From Latrodectus hesperus (Eukaryota; Arthropoda; Arachnida; Araneae; Theridiidae): 64,000 nucleotides of DNA. The notes below the pieces were generated by a model. The model was not told the origin of the DNA, ran no database searches, and saw only the letters and a list, made by a program, of their open reading frames with translations. Positions 37,801 to 50,999 of the stretch are shown here, one piece after another. The stretch spans positions 6,519,078 to 6,583,077 of the forward strand of contig CM075856.1 in NCBI GenBank assembly GCA_037975125.1, read 5' to 3'. The position numbers and the translations under genes are program-made. How positions within the stretch are numbered: position 1 is the first letter of the stretch; the number at the start of each line of letters is the position of its first letter.

Positions 37801-40388
37801 AAAATGAGCATCTACTGTACTTTTGATTATGAGATTGATTCACTAAATTTATATTGTATTTATAGGATGGTCTGGTTTTGAGATCCTGTTGCATGTAGGA
37901 ATATAACTGAGAACCTTCTTGATTGTTTGAACGTCCTCTTTTGATGTAAGTATTGTTATTTTACACAAAAGACTTTTTCTGTGTTTTGTTATGGAATTTA
38001 ATGCTAAACTCTTAATTATAAACTTGAAATAAGGCTCTATGAGCATGTTGAGTGTAAAATTTCTAACTCATAATGTGTAAATGATTTTGTTTACATTGGA
38101 AATCACTTTATATTTGTTTAATTTTGTTCCATTTTTAAATTCATCAATTTCTTTCAATTGTATGTGTATTGTATATGGTTATCAGGTTAAATTTTTAATA
38201 ATTCTATTTTAATATGATTTATGTTTTTTAAAGTAAATTTGTGTCTGAAAGAAATTGATATATTATTTTCTTATTTGTATGTTTCCCTCTCTAGTTTCCA
38301 ATAAAACAAGTTGCTGTCCTTGCATTAATATATTTTATTTATCTTTATTTTCATTCATTATAAACAATTTAATTTTAAAAGCATTCATCAAGTTTCCATT
38401 GATTGAAAACAATATAATATCAAAAAAATTTTTTTTATTTGTAACTTTAGTGAAAGAAACACATGTTTAACAATTTTATTTCATAAATTTTCTTTCCAAT
38501 TGAGTTTAAACAAAATATAAAATTATTTTAAGAACTATATGCAATCAATAAGATATTCATTAGTTTTTCAGCATTTACTATCTAAAATCTGCCTAGTATT
38601 TTTAGAATAATGATTTATCATCTTTTTTATTTGTTTCATATTGCAAAAATTAATTGAAAACTATTCTTTTTATTGAATAATATCCATGTCGTTTCATATG
38701 AATTTATAAAATGTCTGTCTTTAAATTTTTTTTAAAGTGATTGGTTTAATATAATAAATTGATAAATTGTTTACTTATGTTTTCTCTTGCTACATGGTTG
38801 ATATATGACAGTTTTTCCCGATTGTAATTTAAATCTATATTTTTGGGTATAATGCACATTCTTAAAAAGTATTTATGTCCTTCTTTCATTAGGTATCTTT
38901 AAATAATTCAGAATTTGTTTGTATGTTAAAATACATATTTAAATTGTAATTCTCTTTTATGTAACATTTTTACTTTTAATGTTTATTTTTTCCAATAAAT
39001 AAAGAAGGCAATTTCTCAGGAATTTTTTACAGTGTTTAACTTTAATTTTGTTGCACAGTAACAAGATTCTGACGATATAAGGCAAATATTATTTATAAAT
39101 ACTTCCTATAAGTTCAAGAGTATTCCTCTGATAAATTTTGTACATATAATTTTTTGAACACATTTATATAATGAAGAACCTTCTCTAAAAAGTCTGTTTA
39201 ACTTTTGCAAAATAAGCAACTTTTACTTGATAATTTTATTTTTCTGTAGAGTATTTTAATTAAGAAATTTTGTTTTATTTGTAATTTAATATTTGTCTTG
39301 CATTTCATGTCTTGGCCGATAAAATTCAAACATGTAAATATTTCAATCTTAGTGAATTTTTATATTTCTCATAATATACACATGTTCTTTTTAAAGCAAG
39401 AATAAAAGTATTATTGTATCTACAATTGACTCACAAAAATTCTATTATATAGAATATTCCGTCGCTTCAATTTATTGTAATTGGTTTCTTTTTGAAACTG
39501 CTTCATAGTTTTGTTGTGAGTATTGTCTTTTTACACAAATTACTTAAATTTAAGATGTAGATTTTTTTATCTTTAATTTATTGCATATATTTTATCTTTC
39601 TCTGCTTTTAAATATCACCCTTTTGAAATCCCCTTTCATTTAAAGATAATTTGGTAAAATTTTCTCCCAGATATTCATACATTATTTTGTTTTACTACAT
39701 CATCTTAAAGCTTAGGTCTCCCTCAGAATCATTTTATCTGATAACCGTAACATTATTTTACTTACTTTTTTTTAATAACATTAAATGTATGACTTACAAA
39801 ATAATTATTTAAATAAGTAACTTGATCTTACTAATAGATAACAATTATTCAACTCCTATTTATGCAGTTATTCTGACATTTTTCAGGACCAATTTTTAAA
39901 GATATACATGTATTGCTTCATATAAGTTTTATTTATATTAAAACAATCTAATATATTGACAAAACATTTATAATACTGTTCTTTGTCAACAGTGATGTAT
40001 TCCATTCACAGAATATTTCTGGGTTTTGAAATTTAATCTCTATAATTTTGTTGATTCCTGCGATATTCTGTTGCTGGGGCTTTCAATTAACTTAATTGAT
40101 TTATTTTTTTAAATTGCTTGATTGTCTGAAATTCCTGTTTTATTGAGAGTAATGCTTTTCTGCACAAATTCTTCCTTTTTATATTGTACATGCAGTTTTT
40201 TATAAAATTCTCATTTTTATGATAAAAATTAACTATAATATTGATGTCTGTACAATGTGTTAATTTATGCATATTTGTTAGACTGAAATTTCAATTATAC
40301 TTGTCCCCCATTCTCTGTAATAAATATCTTGAATTTATTTGTCATCCAATATCATTGTTTGGTTATAACTATATTTGCAAAGGAAAGT
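37801..40388 (+). repeat. Strongly decayed monomers leading into the array
   Basis: Traces of the same monomer reappear with rising similarity towards the array: a CTTGATTGTTTGAA...GTAAGTATTG block at about 37918, an AAGATTCTGACGATATAAGG-like block at about 39063, another TTGTTGTGAGTATTG block at about 39511, then clear monomer sequence from about 39640 with an ATTTCTGGGTTTTGAAA block at about 40014. The spacing from that block to the next GATTGTATCCCC block (40912) is about 898 bp, as in the 28-31 kb copies. Confidence 0.6.
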
Positions 40389-43300
40389 AGTTTTAAAAAT
40401 CTACTCTATTTTTTGTGTTTTGTTCTTTTTAAGATTAATAATTTCTTATATTTAAAAATTTTTTATTTAATATTTATTTGTTATAATAAATTGTTAGGAC
40501 TATTAAAATTTTCAACATTTTATATTGTTATATGGAATTTCCTTAAAAAAATTTATAGTTTTTTTCTTTTATGACACCATTTAACCTTTAAGTTTCTGAT
40601 TTAGTAATTTTCTCACTTTTTTTGAGAGATTATTTTATTCAGTTTTATTTTCAAGTATAATTAAATGTGTGATTTTAAATTTTTTATAACATTTTCTGTC
40701 AAAGATTAGTTTAATAACACCTTACAATTGATGTTCAGGAGAATACGAAAAAATGTTTCATATTGGAAAATTTTTATTTTAATGATAGGGATACATTTAA
40801 TGTTACTTTTTCTTTCTTCATGTATAATTTTTAAACTAAGTTTAAAATAATTCAACCAGGACATTTAACAGTGCTTGCATTTACTGAAATTTTAATCGAT
40901 TGTAGTTTGAAAGATTGTATCCCCTTCCCATACATTAGCTACACTGAAATTAAAATGAAAATTATTTGTTGGTGCTTTATCAATGTCCATGTGCGCATCT
41001 TCTTAATTTTTGTAAAGTCCCCCTCCAAAATTAGTCTACAAAATTGTTATATATCAATTATTTATCCACAGTTAGTTAATATATTGTTGAAGAATTGTCT
41101 TAGTGTTTGCCAGTATTTTTTTTTTTTTTCCTTTTCAATTTTGAGGTTATTTCAATAGAGATTTTTCTTTTATATAACGTAAATTTTGTTTCGATTTGTT
41201 AAAATTATGTTAATTTCAACAGTACAGAGAAATACATTGCCTTTAATATTTCAGAACTGCCTCAAGATTTTAATGACATAGCAAAAGAAATATTATTTAT
41301 TATTTATAATATTTTATTAAAAGTAGAAGGAAACTTAACACCAACATGTCTGCTTTTATTGCTTTTGTGAACAATTTTGAATTCCAGAACCTTTATGTTG
41401 CAGTGTTTGTGTCACTTTTTGGGAATGAGACCACTTTTCAAAATTGATTTAAATAATTTATATCTGCATTATATAATGTATTCTTAAAATAAAACTATTT
41501 TTGTTTTAACAAAAGTGACACTTTGATGGATATTTGACACACATTATTTAAAAGTGTCAAAAATTCTTGTTAAATAATTGCAATTATAATAAAATACTTT
41601 GTAAGAATTGATTTAATTTTGCACTCAAAGCATTATTTTTTTAAATCTTAATCACTATAATTTTATTTTGTTTTTGCAATAATCTGTGTCTTGCAGATTC
41701 TGTTATTATAGATTATTTTCTTAAATTGTTTCATAGGTTACAATTTATATTTTATTATTTTTCTGACAAAATTTTTGTGTCTTTGACATTTTTTTTTCAT
41801 ATATTATCTATTAAATGATTCAAGTGCTCTACAATGTATTGTTAAAATAATTGAGTATAGTATTCATGCCTATAAAATGTCTTGAATGATAAGCATTTAT
41901 TCAAATAAAATTTCAGAAATACTTGTTCCCCTCTTTTTTCTTGTAATGTTTCGAATTTATTTGACATGTTTGCTCATACACTAAAAGAAATAGGCTTTAA
42001 TATCAACTGAATTATTTTGTTCTTTATGTTCTCTTTAAAAATTGATATGTGTGATAATGCGACAAAATTTATTAAAATTGTAAAAATTAATAACATATTA
42101 TTCCATCTTTTTTAAGGATTATTTTGTAATGTTATTTATAAGATATATAGATACTATTTCTTTTATTAAATCAATTTAAATCTCAGAATTCCCATAAAAT
42201 CATTTTACCTCCTAACTTTAACATATTTTCTTATTCACTTTCATTTTTTAAATAATATTAAATGTATGACTTATAAAAAGTTACACTTTGAAATTTGATC
42301 AATGCAGTAATCGATTACAATTACAATTATTCAAATCCAATTCTTGCATTCATTCTCTGATTTCTCAGGAAAATTTTGTAAAAAAGAATATATAGATATT
42401 AATTCATATAAGTTTGATATACGCGCACATATTAACGCAATGTAGCATATTAAAGCAGCATATATTATAAATACTTAAAATATTGACATCATTTATGTGG
42501 TATTCCATTCAAAATATTTCTGAATTTTTAAATTTCTTATGTTGTTTTTATAGGATATTTTGTTTTTTGTACTTTCAATTAACTACATTGTTTTATTTCT
42601 TAAATTGCATGATGGTCTAAAACTCCTGTTTAACTGTGAGAAATGCTTTTTGCACAAATTCTCCCTTTATATATTGTGCATGCAGCTTTTCTTTCTATTA
42701 AGAGTAGAAATGATAAAATTGTTCCTTTTTATCTTAAACATTAAAGAATGTACAATATGTTATTTAATGCTTTTTTATCTATATGAAATTTCAATTATAC
42801 TTCTCTGCCAGTTACTGTGAAAAATATCTTGAAATTATTTTACATCCTTTTTCTTTGTTTGGTTTTAAAAGTTTGGAAAGTAGAGTAGTTTTAGAAATCT
42901 TTTAAATTTTTTGTGTTGTGTGTTCTTTTTAAGAATAATAATTTCTTTTATTTTAAAAACAAGGTTTATTTGAATAAGTTGGTTCATTTTTAAAATTTTA
43001 AAGATTTTTCCTTCATACACTATTTTAAGCATGAAGTATATGATTTAATAATTTTTTCATTTTCTATAAAAGATTATTTCTTCCATTTTGATTTTTTATG
43101 TAACATTAAATGTATGATATAAAAGTTATCAAAAGATTAATAACAGATTAGAAATCCTGTTGAGTATATTCTAAAAAAATATTTTAAACTTGAACTATTT
43201 TGATAGTAGGGATGCGCTTTACATTACCTTTACTTTTTTCATGTGTAATTTTTAAAATAGCTTTAAGATACCTTATCGAGGATTTTCGACTGTGCTTGGA

Positions 43301-45695
43301 AACTGTAATCCATTATAGTTTCATGGATTGTATCCCCTTTCCCTCATATTAGCTACACTGAAATAATTTCAAAAATTATTCATTGGTGTTTGATAACTAT
43401 TTATGTGCACATCTCTTAATTTTGGAAAAGTCCACCTGTAAAATTATACTTGAATTTGTTAGATATGAATTATTTCTCCAACATTAGTTCATAGATTTTT
43501 CCAGATTGCACTCAGTGTCTGTCATTATTTTTCTTTCATTTTCAAGTTATTCAAATAGGAATTATGCTTTTATACAATGTAAATTTTGGTTACATTTTGT
43601 AGAATTATGTTTATTTCAAAGTATAGTGCTTGTATAATTTAAAATAAAATGTTTTTCTATAAATTGTTACTTTTATAATTTCCCCTTTTTGCAGGATAAA
43701 TAACTAAAATTATTGCCAAGATATTTTTATAATATTTCTTTTAATACATCATTTTATATCCTGTAATTCCGATTAATTCATATTATAACTAATCTCCAAC
43801 ATATATTTATTTACTTTTTTTAAATAACATTAAATATAGACTTTTTTCATGTATAATTCTTAAATTTACTGTAAGATAACTTGTCAGGGATTTTTGACAG
43901 TGCTTGCAAATGGTAATCTATTATGGTTTTGTAGATTGAATCCCCTTTCCCTCATATTAGCAAAACTGAAATTAATTTCAAAATTATTATTGGTGTTTGA
44001 TTAATATCTATGTTTTAACTCTTAATTTTCGAAAAGTCAACCTGTAAAATTAGTTTGAAATTTGTTAGATGTAAATGATTTTTCTACAATTAGTTAATAG
44101 ATTATTCTAGAATTAACTTCGTGTCTACCAAAATTTATCTATATTTATAAGTTATTAAAATAATGATTATGCTTTTACATGACTTAAATTTTGTTAACTG
44201 TAAAATTATGTTAATTTCAAAATGTACTTCTCCTATAATTAAAGAAAATTGTACTTGAATGAATTGTTACTTTTACTATTCCCTCTTTTTACATTATTAT
44301 TTAGTATAATTATTTCTAAGATATTTATATACTATGTCTTTGATTACATCATTCTAAAGCTCATAATTACCATTAAATCCTTTTACATCCTAGCTCTATA
44401 ATATTTTTTTATTTACTTTCATTTTTTAAATAACTTAAAATGTATTACTTAGAAAAGAATTTTTATGCTTTGGAACTTGATCCATGTAGTATTAGATTAC
44501 ATTTATTTAAATCCTATTCATGCTGTCATTCTCCCATTTTTAGGGAATATTTTTTAAGGTATTAATTATAGTTTTTTGTACATATTGAAACAACCTAATA
44601 TATTATAACAACACTTATTATAAAGTTCTTTGTCAACAATTATATAGTATTTTATTGAAAGTATTTCTGAATTTTGAAATTGATTCTTTACTATTTTGTT
44701 ATGTTCATAGGACTTTCTGTTGCTTGAATAATCAATTAACTTCATTAATTTCTTAAATTGCTTGATGGTCTGCAAGTCCTGTTTTGTTGTGAGTAATGGT
44801 TTTCTGCACAAATTCTTTCTTTATATCATAACATGCAGTTTTTTCTTTCTAATGAGAGTAGAAATGTTAAAAGTGTTCTTTTTTTCATAAACATGAAGTG
44901 TAATATTTAAGACTGTACAATCATTCATTTATGAATATTTATCGGAATAAATTTCAGTTATATTGGTTTGCCAGTTACTCTTATAAAGATCTTCAATTTA
45001 TTTCTCATCTTTTGTTATTGTTTGGTTCTAAAAGCTTGGATAGGAGAGCTGTTTTAAAAACCTTGTCAATTTTTTCTGTTACTTTTTCTTCTTAAGAATA
45101 ATATTTTCTTTTATTTAATAAACAAGTTTTATTTTAATAAGTTGTCATCAGTTTTAAAATATTCCACATTAAATATTGTTTAATGGATTGTACTTCAAAA
45201 TTTCAATGATTTTTTCTTTTATTACACAATGTTAAGCATGAAGCATTTAATTTAATAATTTCTCACTATCTGTAACTAATTATTTAATTCATTTTGATTT
45301 CTTATGTAACATTTAATGCAGGTTTTAAAATTTTTTATAATATTTTCGGTAAAATGTCCTTGTAATAACAGATTATAAATCTTCTTGCTGAAATTCTTAA
45401 AAATATTTTAAACTGAAAATTTTTTTATTTCTATTGTAGGGATGCGCTTTACATTCTCCTTACTTTTTCATGCATAATTATTAAAATAGCTTTAAGATAG
45501 CTTATCTGGGACTTTTGACTGTGCTTGGAAACTGTAATCCATTATAATTTCATGGATTGTATCCCCTGTCCCCCATATTAGCTACACTGAAATAATTTGA
45601 AAATTATTTATTGGTGTACGATTACTATTTGTGTGCAAATCTGGTAATTTTGGAAATGTAAAATTTAACTTGAATTTGTTAGGTATAAATAATTT
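40389..45695 (+). repeat. Array unit 1 (edge unit, 5307 bp)
   Basis: This unit is more different from units 2-5 than they are from each other, mainly in its first few hundred bases (40389-40860). Single-base differences include A41306 and G41853 where later units have T. The poly-T tract at 41116-41129 has 14 T. The unit is preceded by monomer sequence in register, so it is the boundary copy. Confidence 0.93.
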
Positions 45696-48600
45696 AGTTT
45701 TAAAAATCTACTCTATTTTTTGTGTTTTGTTCTTTTCAAGATTGATAATTTCTTTTATTTAAAATTTTTTTATTTAATATTTATATATTATAATAAATTG
45801 TTAAGACTATTAAAATTTTCAACATTTTATATTGTTTAATTGAATTTCCTAAAAAATTAATAATTTTTTTCATTTATGACACCATTTAACCTTTAAGTTT
45901 CTGATTTAGTAATTTTCTCACTTTTTTTGAGAGATTATTTTATTCAGTTTTATTTTCAAGTATAATTAAATGTATGATTTTAAAATTTTTATAACATTTT
46001 CTGTCAAAGATTAGTTTAATAACACCTTACAATTGATGTTCAGGAGAATACGAAAAAATGTTTCATATTGGAAAATTTTTATTTTAATGGTAGGGATACA
46101 TTTAATGTTACTTTTTCTTTCTTCATGTATAATTTTTAAACTAAGTTTAAAATAATTCAACCAGGACATTTAACAGTGCTTGCATTTACTGAAATTTTAA
46201 TCGATTGTAGTTTGAAAGATTGTATCCCCTTCCCATACATTAGCTACACTGAAATTAAAATGAAAATTATTTGTTGGTGCTTTATCAATGTCCATGTGCG
46301 CATCTTCTTAATTTTTGTAAAGTCCCCCTCCAAAATTAGTCTACAAAATTGTTATATATCAATTATTTATCCACAGTTAGTTAATATATTGTTGAAGAAT
46401 TGTCTTAGTGTTTGCCAGTATTTTTTTTTTTTTCCTTTTCAATTTTGAGGTTATTTCAATAGAGATTTTTCTTTTATATAACGTAAATTTTGTTTCGATT
46501 TGTTAAAATTATGTTAATTTCAACAGTACAGAGAAATACATTGCCTTTAATATTTCAGAACTGCCTCAAGATTTTAATGACATAGCAAAAGAAATATTAT
46601 TTATTATTTTTAATATTTTATTAAAAGTAGAAGGAAACTTAACACCAACATGTCTGCTTTTATTGCTTTTGTGAACAATTTTGAATTCCAGAACCTTTAT
46701 GTTGCAGTGTTTGTGTCACTTTTTGGGAATGAGACCACTTTTCAAAATTGATTTAAATAATTTATATCTGCATTATATAATGTATTCTTAAAATAAAACT
46801 ATTTTTGTTTTAACAAAAGTGACACTTTGATGGATATTTGACACACATTATTTAAAAGTGTCAAAAATTCTTGTTAAATAATTGCAATTATAATAAAATA
46901 CTTTGTAAGAATTGATTTAATTTTGCACTCAAAGCATTATTTTTTTAAATCTTAATCACTATAATTTTATTTTGTTTTTGCAATAATCTGTGTCTTGCAG
47001 ATTCTGTTATTATAGATTATTTTCTTAAATTGTTTCATAGGTTACAATTTATATTTTATTATTTTTCTGACAAAATTTTTGTGTCTTTGACATTTTTTTT
47101 TCATATATTATCTATTAAATGATTCAAGTGCTCTACAATGTATTGTTAAAATAATTTAGTATAGTATTCATGCCTATAAAATGTCTTGAATGATAAGCAT
47201 TTATTCAAATAAAATTTCAGAAATACTTGTTCCCCTCTTTTTTCTTGTAATGTTTCGAATTTATTTGACATGTTTGCTCATACACTAAAAGAAATAGGCT
47301 TTAATATCAACTGAATTATTTTGTTCTTTATGTTCTCTTTAAAAATTGATATGTGTGATAATGCGACAAAATTTATTAAAATTGTAAAAATTAATAACAT
47401 ATTATTCCATCTTTTTTAAGGATTATTTTGTAATGTTATTTATAAGATATATAGATACTATTTCTTTTATTAAATCAATTTAAATCTCAGAATTCCCATA
47501 AAATCATTTTACCTCCTAACTTTAACATATTTTCTTATTCACTTTCATTTTTTAAATAATATTAAATGTATGACTTATAAAAAGTTACACTTTGAAATTT
47601 GATCAATGCAGTAATCGATTACAATTACAATTATTCAAATCCAATTCTTGCATTCATTCTCTGATTTCTCAGGAAAATTTTGTAAAAAAGAATATATAGA
47701 TATTAATTCATATAAGTTTGATATACGCGCACATATTAACGCAATGTAGCATATTAAAGCAGCATATATTATAAATACTTAAAATATTGACATCATTTAT
47801 GTGGTATTCCATTCAAAATATTTCTGAATTTTTAAATTTCTTATGTTGTTTTTATAGGATATTTTGTTTTTTGTACTTTCAATTAACTACATTGTTTTAT
47901 TTCTTAAATTGCATGATGGTCTAAAACTCCTGTTTAACTGTGAGAAATGCTTTTTGCACAAATTCTCCCTTTATATATTGTGCATGCAGCTTTTCTTTCT
48001 ATTAAGAGTAGAAATGATAAAATTGTTCCTTTTTATCTTAAACATTAAAGAATGTACAATATGTTATTTAATGCTTTTTTATCTATATGAAATTTCAATT
48101 ATACTTCTCTGCCAGTTACTGTGAAAAATATCTTGAAATTATTTTACATCCTTTTTCTTTGTTTGGTTTTAAAAGTTTGGAAAGTAGAGTAGTTTTAGAA
48201 ATCTTTTAAATTTTTTGTGTTGTGTGTTCTTTTTAAGAATAATAATTTCTTTTATTTTAAAAACAAGGTTTATTTGAATAAGTTGGTTCATTTTTAAAAT
48301 TTTAAAGATTTTTCCTTCATACACTATTTTAAGCATGAAGTATATGATTTAATAATTTTTTCATTTTCTATAAAAGATTATTTCTTCCATTTTGATTTTT
48401 TATGTAACATTAAATGTATGATATAAAAGTTATCAAAAGATTAATAACAGATTAGAAATCCTGTTGAGTATATTCTAAAAAAATATTTTAAACTTGAACT
48501 ATTTTGATAGTAGGGATGCGCTTTACATTACCTTTACTTTTTTCATGTGTAATTTTTAAAATAGCTTTAAGATACCTTATCGAGGATTTTCGACTGTGCT

Positions 48601-50999
48601 TGGAAACTGTAATCCATTATAGTTTCATGGATTGTATCCCCTTTCCCTCATATTAGCTACACTGAAATAATTTCAAAAATTATTCATTGGTGTTTGATAA
48701 CTATTTATGTGCACATCTCTTAATTTTGGAAAAGTCCACCTGTAAAATTATACTTGAATTTGTTAGATATGAATTATTTCTCCAACATTAGTTCATAGAT
48801 TTTTCCAGATTGCACTCAGTGTCTGTCATTATTTTTCTTTCATTTTCAAGTTATTCAAATAGGAATTATGCTTTTATACAATGTAAATTTTGGTTACATT
48901 TTGTAGAATTATGTTTATTTCAAAGTATAGTGCTTGTATAATTTAAAATAAAATGTTTTTCTATAAATTGTTACTTTTATAATTTCCCCTTTTTGCAGGA
49001 TAAATAACTAAAATTATTGCCAAGATATTTTTATAATATTTCTTTTAATACATCATTTTATATCCTGTAATTCCGATTAATTCATATTATAACTAATCTC
49101 CAACATATATTTATTTACTTTTTTTAAATAACATTAAATATAGACTTTTTTCATGTATAATTCTTAAATTTACTGTAAGATAACTTGTCAGGGATTTTTG
49201 ACAGTGCTTGCAAATGGTAATCTATTATGGTTTTGTAGATTGAATCCCCTTTCCCTCATATTAGCAAAACTGAAATTAATTTCAAAATTATTATTGGTGT
49301 TTGATTAATATCTATGTTTTAACTCTTAATTTTCGAAAAGTCAACCTGTAAAATTAGTTTGAAATTTGTTAGATGTAAATGATTTTTCTACAATTAGTTA
49401 ATAGATTATTCTAGAATTAACTTCGTGTCTACCAAAATTTATCTATATTTATAAGTTATTAAAATAATGATTATGCTTTTACATGACTTAAATTTTGTTA
49501 ACTGTAAAATTATGTTAATTTCAAAATGTACTTCTCCTATAATTAAAGAAAATTGTACTTGAATGAATTGTTACTTTTACTATTCCCTCTTTTTACATTA
49601 TTATTTAGTATAATTATTTCTAAGATATTTATATACTATGTCTTTGATTACATCATTCTAAAGCTCATAATTACCATTAAATCCTTTTACATCCTAGCTC
49701 TATAATATTTTTTTATTTACTTTCATTTTTTAAATAACTTAAAATGTATTACTTAGAAAAGAATTTTTATGCTTTGGAACTTGATCCATGTAGTATTAGA
49801 TTACATTTATTTAAATCCTATTCATGCTGTCATTCTCCCATTTTTAGGGAATATTTTTTAAGGTATTAATTATAGTTTTTTGTACATATTGAAACAACCT
49901 AATATATTATAACAACACTTATTATAAAGTTCTTTGTCAACAATTATATAGTATTTTATTGAAAGTATTTCTGAATTTTGAAATTGATTCTTTACTATTT
50001 TGTTATGTTCATAGGACTTTCTGTTGCTTGAATAATCAATTAACTTCATTAATTTCTTAAATTGCTTGATGGTCTGCAAGTCCTGTTTTGTTGTGAGTAA
50101 TGGTTTTCTGCACAAATTCTTTCTTTATATCATAACATGCAGTTTTTTCTTTCTAATGAGAGTAGAAATGTTAAAAGTGTTCTTTTTTTCATAAACATGA
50201 AGTGTAATATTTAAGACTGTACAATCATTCATTTATGAATATTTATCGGAATAAATTTCAGTTATATTGGTTTGCCAGTTACTCTTATAAAGATCTTCAA
50301 TTTATTTCTCATCTTTTGTTATTGTTTGGTTCTAAAAGCTTGGATAGGAGAGCTGTTTTAAAAACCTTGTCAATTTTTTCTGTTACTTTTTCTTCTTAAG
50401 AATAATATTTTCTTTTATTTAATAAACAAGTTTTATTTTAATAAGTTGTCATCAGTTTTAAAATATTCCACATTAAATATTGTTTAATGGATTGTACTTC
50501 AAAATTTCAATGATTTTTTCTTTTATTACACAATGTTAAGCATGAAGCATTTAATTTAATAATTTCTCACTATCTGTAACTAATTATTTAATTCATTTTG
50601 ATTTCTTATGTAACATTTAATGCAGGTTTTAAAATTTTTTATAATATTTTCGGTAAAATGTCCTTGTAATAACAGATTATAAATCTTCTTGCTGAAATTC
50701 TTAAAAATATTTTAAACTGAAAATTTTTTTATTTCTATTGTAGGGATGCGCTTTACATTCTCCTTACTTTTTCATGCATAATTATTAAAATAGCTTTAAG
50801 ATAGCTTATCTGGGACTTTTGACTGTGCTTGGAAACTGTAATCCATTATAATTTCATGGATTGTATCCCCTGTCCCCCATATTAGCTACACTGAAATAAT
50901 TTGAAAATTATTTATTGGTGTACGATTACTATTTGTGTGCAAATCTGGTAATTTTGGAAATGTAAAATTTAACTTGAATTTGTTAGGTATAAATAATTT
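45696..50999 (+). repeat. Array unit 2 (5304 bp)
   Basis: This is a complete unit, nearly identical to units 3-5. Its poly-T tract at 46421-46433 has 13 T and the second variable T tract has 7 T. These two tracts account for its length difference from unit 4. Confidence 0.95.
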
